A stretch of 64,000 nt of DNA from NCBI GenBank assembly GCA_037200975.1, contig JBBCGI010000001.1, positions 930,001 to 994,000 of the forward strand. Direction: 5' to 3'. The notes under the pieces were generated by a model. That model had not been told where the DNA came from, made no database searches, and saw only the letters and a program-made list of their open reading frames with translations. Origin of the DNA: Pseudomonadota bacterium. GTDB taxonomy: Bacteria > Pseudomonadota > Gammaproteobacteria > Steroidobacterales > Steroidobacteraceae. Below, in pieces: positions 1-7,834 of this stretch. Every line of letters begins with the position of its first letter. The stretch's first letter is position 1. The translations under genes and the position numbers were made by a program.

Positions 1-486
1 ATCAACAACGTGGCGAACGACGACCGTCATTCGCTCATGGACGTCACTCCCGCTTATTACGACGCACGCATAGCCGTGAATCAGCGTCCCGCGTTCTTCG
101 CCATCCAGGCCGTCGTGCCCGGCATGAAGAAACTGGGCGGCGGCTCGATCATCAACTTCGGCTCCAACTCCTACGGCGCGAAGGGCCGCAACATGCCGGT
201 GTACACGACGGCGAAATCGTCGGTGATCGGGCTCACGCGCGGCCTCGCCGCGGAGCTCGGCGAACACCGCATACGCGTCAATGTGATCACGCCGGGCTGG
301 ATCATGACCGAGCGGCAGATCGAAAAATGGCTGAACCCCGAGGGCGAGCTCGAGATCAAACGCAACCAGGTGCTGCCCGACAAGGTGCTACCGGAGGATG
401 TCACGGCGATGGCGCTGTTCCTCGCCTCCGACGATGCGCGCGCGTGTTCGGCGCAGGAGTACATCGTCGACGCGGGCTGGTTGTGA
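1..486 (+). CDS. SDR family oxidoreductase (3' part)
   Basis: Short-chain dehydrogenase/reductase, cut by the window start; the frame is open from base 1 and ends in TGA at 484-486, so the N-terminal Rossmann glycine motif is missing. Visible in order: the NNVAND stretch that follows strand beta-4 (residues 2-7 of the fragment), the active-site serine region INFGSNS, the catalytic YTTAK (Tyr about 68, Lys about 72), the VITPGW motif and a C-terminal VDAGW typical of classical SDRs. SDRs oxidise or reduce alcohols or sugars with NAD(P). The next genes encode a sugar-binding protein and a mutarotase, so a sugar 1-dehydrogenase is the likeliest role, but the substrate is inference. Its stop overlaps the GTG start of the next gene (GTGA). 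Confidence 0.9.
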   Translation: MNNVANDDRHSLMDVTPAYYDARIAVNQRPAFFAIQAVVPGMKKLGGGSIINFGSNSYGAKGRNMPVYTTAKSSVIGLTRGLAAELGEHRIRVNVITPGWIMTERQIEKWLNPEGELEIKRNQVLPDKVLPEDVTAMALFLASDDARACSAQEYIVDAGWL

Positions 487-1427
487 GACCGGCCCTGCTC
501 TTCCTGGCTGGCGTGTTGCTCACGGCCTGCGCACGCGAGAAGCAAGACGAACGCATCGTCCTCGGCTTCAGCCAGATCGGCGCCGAAAGCGAATGGCGCA
601 GGGTGAACACGGAGTCGATCAGATCCGCGGCCGCCACCAGCAACATCGACCTGCATTTTTCCGACGCGCGGCAGCAGCAGGAAAACCAGCTCGCGGCATT
701 GCGAACCTTCATCGCCGAGAAGGTGGACGTGATCGCGTTCTCGCCGGTGGTCGAAACCGGCTGGGACACCGTGTTGCGGGAAGCGAAGGCCGCGAACATT
801 CCGGTGATCGTCACCGATCGCGCAGTAGCCTCCGACTCCTCTCTCTATGTCGGATTCATCGGCTCGGACTTCGTCGAGCAAGGCCGCAAGGCCGGGCGCT
901 GGGTCGTCGAAAAATTCAAGGACGCCAGAGGCGACGTGAACATCGTCGAGCTGCAGGGCACGGCCGGATCCGCGCCGGCGAACGATCGCCAGAAGGGTTT
1001 CGAGGAAATCATCGCCGCGAACCCGCAGCTGAAGATCATCCGTTCGCTGCGCGGGGACTTCACGCGGGACGGGGGCAAGGAAGTGATGGCCGCCTTCCTC
1101 GAGGCGGAACAGAAGCCTATCCACTTGCTGTTCGCGCACAACGACGACATGGCCCTCGGCGCGATCCAGGCACTCGAAGCGGCCGGCAAACACCCGGGTA
1201 GCGAGATCGTGATCGTGTCGATCGATGCGGTGAAAGGCGCATTCGAGGCGATGATCGCCGGCAAGCTGAACGCGACGATCGAGTGCAACCCATTGCTGGG
1301 GCCGCAGCTGATGACTTCGGTCACCGAAGTAGTCGCCGGGCGGGCGATCCCCAAGAGGAGCGTCCTCGACGACCAGGTTTTCACCATGGAAACGGCGAGG
1401 CAGGCCCTTCCGTCGCGCAAGTATTGA
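483..1427 (+). CDS. ytfQ: YtfQ-like sugar ABC transporter substrate-binding lipoprotein
   Basis: Periplasmic-binding-protein family sugar receptor of 314 aa, resembling the galactofuranose receptor YtfQ. I chose GTG at 483, which overlaps the upstream TGA and gives a short lipoprotein signal with lipobox LLTAC (Cys about residue 16), so the mature protein should be membrane-anchored. Family hallmarks: LGFSQIGAESEWRR, DARQQQENQLAALRTF, the SPVVETGW segment, VELQGTAGSAPANDRQKGF, GDFTRDGGKEVM and FAHNDDMALGAIQA. The C-terminus is complete (LPSRKY). No ATPase or intact permease follows; only a permease tail is left, so this receptor may be orphaned, or it may serve a transporter encoded elsewhere or act in sensing. 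Confidence 0.88.
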   Translation: MRPALLFLAGVLLTACAREKQDERIVLGFSQIGAESEWRRVNTESIRSAAATSNIDLHFSDARQQQENQLAALRTFIAEKVDVIAFSPVVETGWDTVLREAKAANIPVIVTDRAVASDSSLYVGFIGSDFVEQGRKAGRWVVEKFKDARGDVNIVELQGTAGSAPANDRQKGFEEIIAANPQLKIIRSLRGDFTRDGGKEVMAAFLEAEQKPIHLLFAHNDDMALGAIQALEAAGKHPGSEIVIVSIDAVKGAFEAMIAGKLNATIECNPLLGPQLMTSVTEVVAGRAIPKRSVLDDQVFTMETARQALPSRKY

Positions 1428-1430
1428 AGC

Positions 1431-1607
1431 GTGCGCAACGTGGCGGGAACGTTGTTCGGCGTGCTGATTCTCGGCATCATCCAGACCCTCATCGCGTTTG
1501 TCGGGAGTCAGAGCTCATGGTGGACCAGGAACGTCGTCGGAGCTTTGCTCTTGCCCTGCTGCCAGTCGCAGCGGCTTTTCGCGGGGCGTACGCGCAGGAA
1601 GGCATGA
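1431..1607 (+). pseudogene. remnant of YjfF/YtfT-type ABC sugar permease (C-terminus only)
   Basis: A 58-codon open frame starts 3 bases after the ytfQ stop and reads VAGTLFGVLILGIIQTLIAF, then GSQSSWWTR, then a tail ending RTRRKA. From memory this matches the last membrane helix and tail of RbsC-like galactofuranose permeases (pattern GTxxGVxIxGxIQTxIxF, then SSWWT, then IVIGALLL). Its TGA (1605-1607) overlaps an ATG (1604) of the mutarotase, as expected of a true operonic permease end. The ATPase, the first permease and most of this permease are missing between 1427 and 1431, which indicates an internal deletion. Family recognition is from recall, without a search. Confidence 0.68.
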
Positions 1608-2623
1608 AGGGCGGCATGGTCCGCAATTTCGGCCGGCTGCCCGACGGCAATGAAGTCGATGTCTATAGCCTGGGCTCGGAACAGGGTCTGCAGGCCGAAA
1701 TCCTCACCTTGGGTGGCACGCTGCGCGGCCTGTCGTTGCCCGTGAAAGGCAAACGTATTCCGCTGGTGTTGTCGCTGCCCGACCTGCCGGCCTACCTCAA
1801 GGACACTTCTTATCTGGGCCAGCTGGTCGGCCGCTACGGCAATCGCATCGCCGGCGCCGCGTTCGAGCTGGACGGAGAAAAATACAAACTGACCGCCAAC
1901 AACGGTCCCAACACACTGCACGGCGGCGATGTCGGTTTCGGCAAGTACCTGTGGAAAGTGCTCGGCAGTGGCGGCGGCCGCAACAGCTACGTCAAGCTCG
2001 GACATCACTCGCCGGCCGGCAGCAACGGTTTCCCCGGCAATCTCGACGTCACCGCGCTCATCAGCATCTACGACAACACACTGACGCTGGCCTACGAAGC
2101 GACCGCCGACGCGCCGACGCCGATCAACTTCACCTGGCATCCCTACTTCAACATCTCGGGCGACCCGCAGCGTCCGATCGACGAGCAGCGCCTCATGCTG
2201 ACCGCCAGCCACTATCTACCCATCAACGAGGCGCGCGTCCCGACCGGCGAAATCGCGCCGGTGGCGGGCACCCCGTTCGACTTCCGGCGCGCGAAGACCG
2301 TGCGCGTCCCGCCGCCCGCCGCGCATCCGCAGATCGCGCTGACCGGCGGCTTCGACCATTGCTGGGTGCTCGACAAGGATGCGCGCGTGGCCGCCGATCT
2401 GTATTCACCCGCCAGCGGCGTACGCATGATGGTGCGCACCAACCTGCCCGGCGTGCAGGTGTATGGCGCCTACCACCTCACCACCGCCTATCCGGGGTTA
2501 CACGCGATCTGCATCGAGCCCGAGAATTTCCCGGACGCGCCGAATCACGCGAACTTCCCGAACAGCATCCTGCGGCCCGGCGAGACGCACCGCTCGTTCA
2601 TGAGCTTCACGTTCAAGGCGTGA
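1604..2623 (+). CDS. galM: galactose mutarotase (aldose 1-epimerase)
   Basis: Interconverts alpha and beta anomers of aldoses. With ATG at 1604 (ATGA overlap with the permease-remnant stop) the protein has 339 aa, the normal cytoplasmic size. An in-frame ATG at 1517 would add a basic, signal-like leader (MVDQERRRSFALALL...) encoded by the permease tail in another frame; I think this is fortuitous but cannot exclude it. Conserved: GRYGNRIAGAAFELDG, NNGPNTLHGG, the catalytic-His region TWHPYFNISG, GGFDHCWVLD, GVQVYGAYHLTTAYPG, and the catalytic-Glu region CIEPENFPDAPNHANFP. It belongs with the SDR and ytfQ as a sugar catabolic group. Confidence 0.92.
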   Translation: MKGGMVRNFGRLPDGNEVDVYSLGSEQGLQAEILTLGGTLRGLSLPVKGKRIPLVLSLPDLPAYLKDTSYLGQLVGRYGNRIAGAAFELDGEKYKLTANNGPNTLHGGDVGFGKYLWKVLGSGGGRNSYVKLGHHSPAGSNGFPGNLDVTALISIYDNTLTLAYEATADAPTPINFTWHPYFNISGDPQRPIDEQRLMLTASHYLPINEARVPTGEIAPVAGTPFDFRRAKTVRVPPPAAHPQIALTGGFDHCWVLDKDARVAADLYSPASGVRMMVRTNLPGVQVYGAYHLTTAYPGLHAICIEPENFPDAPNHANFPNSILRPGETHRSFMSFTFKA

Positions 2624-2648
2624 GCGGCGCGAGCAGACGGCCGCGTCC

Positions 2649-3566
2649 GTGAAAGCCGCCTTCCTGCATCCCAGGTACTGGCCGACCTGGCTCGGCCTCG
2701 GCATCCTGCGCGTGTTCGAGCCGTTGCCGCACGGCCTGCTCTATCTACTCGGCCGCGGTGTTGGGCGGTTCTTCTATCTGTTCCCCACCTCGTTCAAACG
2801 CATCGCCCGGCGCAACATCGAGTTGTGCCTGCCCGAGCTCGACGCCGCGACGAAACGGAAAATCCTGCGCGAACACTTCGCAGGCCTGGGAAACGCGTTG
2901 TTCGAAACCGCGATCAGCTGGTGGTCGTCGAACGAACGCATCCGCCACATCACGCTGATGACCGGCCTCGAGCACCTCAAGGCCGCCCAGGCCACCGGCC
3001 GCGGCGTGTTGCTGCTCTCCGCCCATTTCAATTCCATCGAGATCGGCTGCCGCGCCCTGGCGGCGCGTATGCCGCTCAACGTGATGTACCGCCCGACCAA
3101 GAACGAACTGATCGGCGAGTTCGTCCACTCGCGCCGTGCCGTGCAGACCCGGCGCGCCATTCCGCGCGATGACGTGCGTACGCTCATCAAGGCGCTCAAG
3201 GACGGCGACGTGGTCTGGTACGCGCCCGACCAGAGCTTTCGCAAGAAGGGCGCCGAGATGGTGAAGCTGTTCGGCATCCCCGCCGCCACCAACACCGCGA
3301 CTTCCCGCATCGCCGGAATGACCCAAGCGCTGGTGCTGCCGTATTTCTTCGAGCGGCTGCCGGGCGGGGGTTATCGCGGCACGATCCACCCGCCGCTCGA
3401 CAACTTCCCCACCGACGACCCGGTGGCCGACACAGAGCGCTTCAATCGCATCGTCGAGGCGGAAGTGCGGCGCGTGCCCGATCAATACCTGTGGATTCAC
3501 CGGCGATTCAAGGGTTTGACGCCGGACTACCCGGACTACTACTCGGCCAAGCTGAACCGCAGCTGA
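2649..3566 (+). CDS. lpxL: lipid A biosynthesis lauroyl acyltransferase (LpxL/HtrB family)
   Basis: Membrane-associated acyltransferase that adds a secondary acyl chain to the Kdo2-lipid A precursor. 305 aa from GTG 2649. An N-terminal hydrophobic anchor (LYLLGRGVGRFFYLFPTSF) precedes the catalytic Hx4E motif HFNSIE (His about 126, Glu about 131). The later block MYRPTKNELIGEFVHSRRA, the segment VVWYAPDQSFRKKGAEMVKL and IPAATNTATSRIAG are typical of LpxL/LpxM. Whether it acts as LpxL, LpxM or LpxP cannot be told from sequence by eye. It starts 25 bases after galM but has no functional link to it. Confidence 0.9.
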   Translation: MKAAFLHPRYWPTWLGLGILRVFEPLPHGLLYLLGRGVGRFFYLFPTSFKRIARRNIELCLPELDAATKRKILREHFAGLGNALFETAISWWSSNERIRHITLMTGLEHLKAAQATGRGVLLLSAHFNSIEIGCRALAARMPLNVMYRPTKNELIGEFVHSRRAVQTRRAIPRDDVRTLIKALKDGDVVWYAPDQSFRKKGAEMVKLFGIPAATNTATSRIAGMTQALVLPYFFERLPGGGYRGTIHPPLDNFPTDDPVADTERFNRIVEAEVRRVPDQYLWIHRRFKGLTPDYPDYYSAKLNRS

Positions 3567-3704
3567 AGCCGAAGCCTCATTAAGTCCTACGCCCGCGAGT
3601 CCTGCGATTCGGCGCGCATTTTCGAAACTGAAAGGCGAGACAGTCAGCTTGGAGCGCCTCTAAGATAGCGCCTCTCGCAAATTCATTACCCGGGGATTCG
3701 ATTC

Positions 3705-4085
3705 ATGAAGCACGTGTTCAATGCCCTCCTCCTGGTGGGAGCTCTCGCCGGCACACAAGCCTTTGCCGCCTGTGACTATCCGATCGCTCCCGGCAAGTTT
3801 CCGGACGGCACGCAGGCGACCAAGGAAGAGATGCTGACCGCCAAACATGCGGTCGAGAAGTACAACGCGGACATCGAGACCTATCTCACCTGCATCAAGT
3901 CGGAGTTCGACGCAAAGGTCGCCTCGCAGACGGATGCGACGGCGGATCAGAAGGCCGAGATGGAGCGCGTGCAGAGTCAGAAGCACAACGCCGCCGTCGA
4001 AGAAGTGACGGCCGTGGCGGCGCGCTTCAATGAACAGCTGCGCGCCTGGAAGGCGAAGAACCAGGCGGAGAAGAAGGCTTCCTGA
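3705..4085 (+). CDS. small secreted protein of unknown function
   Basis: 126 aa with a clear Sec signal peptide (MKHVFNALLLVGALAGTQAFAA, cleavage after AFA at about residue 21). The mature part has two cysteines (ACDYPIAPGKFPDG and TCIKSEF) followed by a long, charged, probably helical stretch rich in Ala, Glu, Lys and Gln (DQKAEMERVQSQKHNAAVEE) that looks like a coiled coil. I do not recognise a named family. It stands alone, 138 bases after lpxL and 38 bases before moeA, with a periplasmic location predicted. No function is assigned. Confidence 0.8.
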   Translation: MKHVFNALLLVGALAGTQAFAACDYPIAPGKFPDGTQATKEEMLTAKHAVEKYNADIETYLTCIKSEFDAKVASQTDATADQKAEMERVQSQKHNAAVEEVTAVAARFNEQLRAWKAKNQAEKKAS

Positions 4086-4123
4086 CGCCGGCTGTGCGCA
4101 TGGCGTAACAAGGAGCCAGTCTC

Positions 4124-5320
4124 ATGTTGACGCCTGCCCAGGCCGAGACTCTCATCGAGCAGCACCTCGCGTGCCTGCCGATCGAGTCCTTGCCGTTGAC
4201 CCAGGCCGCTGGCGCCGTGCTCCGCGAGAACATCTACGCGGAGCGCGACCAGCCGCCGTTCGATCGCGTGGCCATGGATGGCATCGCATTGAACGCGTCT
4301 TCCATCACCGGCAACGGCGGGCGGCTACGCGTCGCGGGCACGCAGAACGCCGGCGATCCGCCGCAGTCGCTGGCCGATCCGGATTCCTGCATCGAGATCA
4401 TGACCGGCGCGATGTTGCCCGCCGGTTGCGATGCCGTCGTGCCGGTCGAACAGGTGCAACGTAACGGCGCGTTCGCGGAGATCGGCCGCAAGCCGCTCTC
4501 GTCCTGGCAGAACGTGCACCGCCGCGGTTCGGACTGCCGGCAAGGCGCGCTGTTGCTGGCGGCCGGAACCCGGCTGTCGGCGCCCGAAGTCGCCATCGCG
4601 GCCGGCGCCGGCATGGCGCGCGTGCGCGTGAGCGCGCAGCCGATGATCGTGGTCATTTCCACCGGCAACGAACTCATCGAACCGGGCGAGTTGATCCAGC
4701 CGCACCAGGTGCGCCGCTCGAACGCGTATGGCATCACCGCGTCATTGCGGCAGCACGGCTTCACGCGCGTCTCCGACGATCACGTCCGCGACGACGAAGG
4801 CGAGCTCGAACAGCGCCTGACGTTTCATCTGCGCACCCACGACGTGTTGATCCTCTCGGGCGGCGTGTCGATGGGCAGGCTCGACCTGGTGCCGAAGGTG
4901 CTGGAGAAACTGGGCGTGTCGCTGGTGTTTCACCACGTGGCGCAGCGGCCGGGCAAACCGATGTGGTTCGGCGTCTCGCAAGCGGGGCCGGCGGTGTTCG
5001 CGTTGCCCGGCAATCCGGTCTCCACGCTGGTGTGCCTCGCGCGCTACGTGCTGCCGGCGTTGCGCACCGCGATGGGCCAGGCGCCGGCCGATCCGGCACG
5101 CATCGCGCTGACCGCGCCGGTGGACGTCAAGGCGCCGCTGGCGTTCTATCTACCGGTCAAGCTGCGCAGCGACGACTGGGGGCGTACTTCGGCGGAACCG
5201 GCGCCGACGAACGGCTCGGGCGATTTCACCGCGCTCGCCGGCACCGATGGCTTCGTCGAACTACCGCCCGGACCGAACACCTATCCGAAGGGATTCGTGG
5301 CGCGTTTTTACCGTTGGTAG
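4124..5320 (+). CDS. moeA: molybdopterin molybdenumtransferase MoeA
   Basis: Inserts molybdate into adenylylated molybdopterin. 398 aa, the normal length, with AAGGAG ahead of ATG 4124. Conserved: PPFDRVAMDGIALN near residue 50, MTGAMLPAGCDAVVPVEQ (about 90-107), GRKPLSSWQNVHRRGSDC, STGNELIEPGE and RRSNAYGITA, then ILSGGVSMGRLDLVPKVLEK (consensus SGGVSxGxxDxV), QRPGKPMWFGV and FALPGNPVSTLVCLARYVLP. These cover the linker, MPT-binding and C-terminal domains. It is followed 4 bases later by moaA and opens a five-gene run for cofactor synthesis. No MogA/MoaB adenylyltransferase is in the window. Confidence 0.96.
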   Translation: MLTPAQAETLIEQHLACLPIESLPLTQAAGAVLRENIYAERDQPPFDRVAMDGIALNASSITGNGGRLRVAGTQNAGDPPQSLADPDSCIEIMTGAMLPAGCDAVVPVEQVQRNGAFAEIGRKPLSSWQNVHRRGSDCRQGALLLAAGTRLSAPEVAIAAGAGMARVRVSAQPMIVVISTGNELIEPGELIQPHQVRRSNAYGITASLRQHGFTRVSDDHVRDDEGELEQRLTFHLRTHDVLILSGGVSMGRLDLVPKVLEKLGVSLVFHHVAQRPGKPMWFGVSQAGPAVFALPGNPVSTLVCLARYVLPALRTAMGQAPADPARIALTAPVDVKAPLAFYLPVKLRSDDWGRTSAEPAPTNGSGDFTALAGTDGFVELPPGPNTYPKGFVARFYRW

Positions 5321-5324
5321 CTGC

Positions 5325-6380
5325 GTGGACGCGCGCGAGAACGTGATTCCCCTGGTGAACGGCGCACGACCGCCGGTCGACACTATGCGCCGCCCGATCC
5401 ACGATCTGCGTATCTCGGTGATGGACCGTTGCAATTTCCGCTGCCCGTATTGCATGCCGCGCGAGACGTTTCACGAGTCGTACCGTTTCCTCAAATCCAC
5501 CGAACGGCTCGACTTTGCGGAAATCCTCAGGCTCGCGCGCGTGTTCGCGCGCGCGGGCGTGAAGAAACTGCGGATCACGGGCGGTGAACCGCTGCTGCGG
5601 CCGAATCTTCCCGATCTGATCGGCGACCTGACCTCGCTCGCCGGCATCGAGGACATCGCGCTCACGACCAATGGTGTCTTGCTGCCGAAGTACGCCACCG
5701 AGCTGAAGGCTGCCGGGCTCAACCGGATTACCGTGAGTCTCGACACGCTCGACCCGGAGGTGTTCGCGCGCATGAGCGGCGGGTTCGGTGGCGTCGCCGA
5801 AGTGCTCGAAGGCATCGAACACGCGCGCCGCGCAGGGCTCGGGCCGATCAAGGTGAACACCGTCGTGCAACGGGGCGTGAACGATCACACGCTGCTCGAT
5901 CTCGTCGAACACTTTCGCGGCACGGGGGTCATCGTGCGCTTCATCGAATACATGGACGTCGGCACGCGTAATCACTGGAACCCGGCGCTGGTGGTGCCGT
6001 CGCGCGAACTGGCGGCGCGTATCCACGCGCGCTGGCCGATCGCGCCGCGCGATCGCAACTACCGCGGCGAAGTCGCCGAGCGGCACGTATTCGAGGACGG
6101 CGCGGGCGAAATCGGCTTCATCTCCTCGGTGTCCCAGCCGTTCTGCGGCGACTGCTCGCGCGCGCGCATCTCGTCCGACGGGTCGTTCTATACGTGCCTG
6201 TTCGCCACCCAGGGCGTGGATCTGCGCGGCCCGCTGCGCGCGGGCGCGACGGATGACGAAATACACGAACTGATCCGCGGCGTGTGGACCGGCCGCCGCG
6301 ACCGGTACAGCGAGCTGCGCGCCTCGATGCGCGACGCCGCGGCCCTGCACAAGATAGAAATGAACTACATCGGCGGCTGA
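5325..6380 (+). CDS. moaA: GTP 3',8-cyclase MoaA
   Basis: Radical SAM enzyme for the first step of molybdopterin synthesis. I chose GTG 5325, four bases after the moeA stop (351 aa); ATG 5385 (MRRPIHDLR) is the alternative. N-terminal cluster motif CNFRCPYC (CxxxCxxC), then the RITGGEPLLRPNLPDLIG segment. The C-terminal second cluster is CGDCSRARISSDGSFYTC (CxxC...C). The functionally important Gly-Gly tail is present (MNYIGG). The gene ends one base before a family-1 palindrome that separates it from moaC. Confidence 0.95.
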   Translation: MDARENVIPLVNGARPPVDTMRRPIHDLRISVMDRCNFRCPYCMPRETFHESYRFLKSTERLDFAEILRLARVFARAGVKKLRITGGEPLLRPNLPDLIGDLTSLAGIEDIALTTNGVLLPKYATELKAAGLNRITVSLDTLDPEVFARMSGGFGGVAEVLEGIEHARRAGLGPIKVNTVVQRGVNDHTLLDLVEHFRGTGVIVRFIEYMDVGTRNHWNPALVVPSRELAARIHARWPIAPRDRNYRGEVAERHVFEDGAGEIGFISSVSQPFCGDCSRARISSDGSFYTCLFATQGVDLRGPLRAGATDDEIHELIRGVWTGRRDRYSELRASMRDAAALHKIEMNYIGG

Positions 6381-6381
6381 G

Positions 6382-6463
6382 TAAAAGGGGACATGCCTAT
6401 TTATTGACCGCGCGCACCGCAGGCAGGCAGGTACCATTCGATAAATAGGCATGTCCCCTTTTA
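6382..6463. repeat. family-1 palindromic repeat, copy A
   Basis: Perfect 23-bp inverted arms (6382-6404 and 6441-6463) around a 36-base loop. The arm core is AAAAGGGGACATGCCTATTT. It lies between moaA and moaC, one base after the moaA stop. The same core recurs at 10304-10362 in an unrelated context, so it is a dispersed element rather than a molybdenum-specific regulator. No associated transposase is in the window. Confidence 0.9.
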
Positions 6464-6470
6464 ATCCCCC

Positions 6471-6986
6471 ATGTCCAAACTTACGCATCTCGACGCAAAG
6501 AACCGGCCCACGATGGTCGATGTCGGAGCCAAGGCCGCCACGCACCGCGAAGCCAGCGCCGAGGCGGTAGTCAAACTACCGCAGGCGGTCGCGCGTGAGC
6601 TCGCGAAGACCGGGCATCGCACGAAGAAGGGTCCAGTGTTCGACACGGCCATCGTCGCCGGCGTCATGGCCGCCAAACGCACGCACGAGATCATCCCGTT
6701 CTGCCATCCGCTCGCGCTCGAGCGCTGCTCGATCGACATCGCGGACGGGCCGCGCGGCACCATCCGCATCGTCTGCAACGTCGCCGTGAATCACAAGACC
6801 GGCGTCGAGATGGAAGCGCTCATGGGCGCCACCGCCGCCGCGCTCACGATCTACGACATGTGCAAGGCGCTGTCGCACGACATCGAGATCGGCCCGGTGC
6901 GGCTGCTGCGCAAGACCGGCGGCAAGCGCGACTTCGCGCGCGCGCCGGCGCCCCGCAAGCGCGCCAGCCGCAAAGCCCGCGCATGA
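6471..6986 (+). CDS. moaC: cyclic pyranopterin monophosphate synthase MoaC
   Basis: Converts the MoaA product to cyclic pyranopterin monophosphate. 171 aa from ATG 6471, only 7 bases after the palindrome, with no strong ribosome site visible. Family features: LDAKNRPTMVDVGAKAATHREA, GVMAAKRTHEIIPFCHPLAL (the active-site His region), the segment VAVNHKTGVEMEALMGATAA and ALTIYDMCKALS, then GPVRLLRKTGGKRD. The C-terminal tail is basic (RAPAPRKRASRKARA) and slightly longer than usual. Its stop overlaps the ATG of the next gene (ATGA). Confidence 0.95.
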   Translation: MSKLTHLDAKNRPTMVDVGAKAATHREASAEAVVKLPQAVARELAKTGHRTKKGPVFDTAIVAGVMAAKRTHEIIPFCHPLALERCSIDIADGPRGTIRIVCNVAVNHKTGVEMEALMGATAAALTIYDMCKALSHDIEIGPVRLLRKTGGKRDFARAPAPRKRASRKARA

Positions 6987-7834
6987 GCCCGCTCGCGCCG
7001 CTGCAGGGTCTGGTACTGGCGGGCGGCCGCAGCACGCGCATGCAGCGCGACAAGGCAGCGCTCGAATACCGGCCCGGTCAGACGCAGCTCGACGCCGCGA
7101 TGCAGCTGCTGGAAGGACGCGTCGCGCGCGCCTTCGTCTCCGTGCGCACCGAGCAACGCGCGGACGGCGCCCGCGCCCGCCATCCGCAGATCGTGGATCG
7201 CGGCGGCGTGGAAGGCCCCATCGCCGGCATCAGCGCTGCGCTGGCGGAATACCCGGACGCCGCCTGGCTGGTGCTGGCCTGCGACCTGCCCTATCTCGAT
7301 GCGCGCACGCTCGACAAGTTAGTCGCCGCGCGCCGCGCCGGCCTGGTCGCCATCGCCTACAAGTCGAGCCACGACGGCCTGCCCGAGCCGCTGTGCACCA
7401 TCTACGAACCCGCGGCGCGCCCACTGCTCGAGGCGCATATCGCCGCCGGCAAGAACTGCCCGCGCAAATTCCTCATCAACACGCCCGCGGTCGAACTGCT
7501 CGAGCAACCGGATGCGCGCGCGCTCGACAACGTCAATACCGTGGAAGAGTATGGTCGCGCCATGACCGACCTGAATGACGCCCGCGCGCCCGCGCGTCAG
7601 ATCCGCGTGCAGTACTACGCGTTGTTGCGCGAACAGGCGGGCCGCAGCGACGAGACGCTGACCACGCGCTCGCGCACGCCGCGCGAGTTGTACGCGGAGC
7701 TCGGCACGCGTTATCCATTTACGTTGCCGGCCGAGATGCTGCGCGTCGCGATCAACGCGGAATTCGGCGACTGGTCGCAGGCCTTGAATTCCGGTGACGC
7801 GGTCGTGTTCATTCCACCGGTGGCGGGCGGATGA
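6983..7834 (+). CDS. mobA: MobA-MoaD fusion (molybdenum cofactor guanylyltransferase / molybdopterin synthase small subunit)
   Basis: One 283-aa frame holds two proteins. Residues about 8-190 are MobA-like: LVLAGGRSTRMQRDKAALEY (nucleotidyltransferase P-loop variant), the DRGGVEGPIAGI segment, LVLACDLPYLDARTLDKL, GLPEPLCTIYEP and DNVNTVEEY. Residues about 200-283 are MoaD: QIRVQYYALLREQAG through DAVVFIPPVAGG, ending in the C-terminal Gly-Gly that carries the thiocarboxylate. There is no stop between them. An in-frame ATG at 7562 (MTDLNDARAP) could also release a free 90-aa MoaD by internal initiation. It overlaps moaC upstream and the MoaE fusion downstream by ATGA, implying translational coupling. 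Confidence 0.93.
   Translation: MSPLAPLQGLVLAGGRSTRMQRDKAALEYRPGQTQLDAAMQLLEGRVARAFVSVRTEQRADGARARHPQIVDRGGVEGPIAGISAALAEYPDAAWLVLACDLPYLDARTLDKLVAARRAGLVAIAYKSSHDGLPEPLCTIYEPAARPLLEAHIAAGKNCPRKFLINTPAVELLEQPDARALDNVNTVEEYGRAMTDLNDARAPARQIRVQYYALLREQAGRSDETLTTRSRTPRELYAELGTRYPFTLPAEMLRVAINAEFGDWSQALNSGDAVVFIPPVAGG

Noticed and set aside
6382-6463. Palindrome between moaA and moaC as a molybdenum-cofactor riboswitch or ModE site
   Set aside because: The same palindrome occurs at 10304-10362 between unrelated convergent genes, so it is a dispersed repeat.
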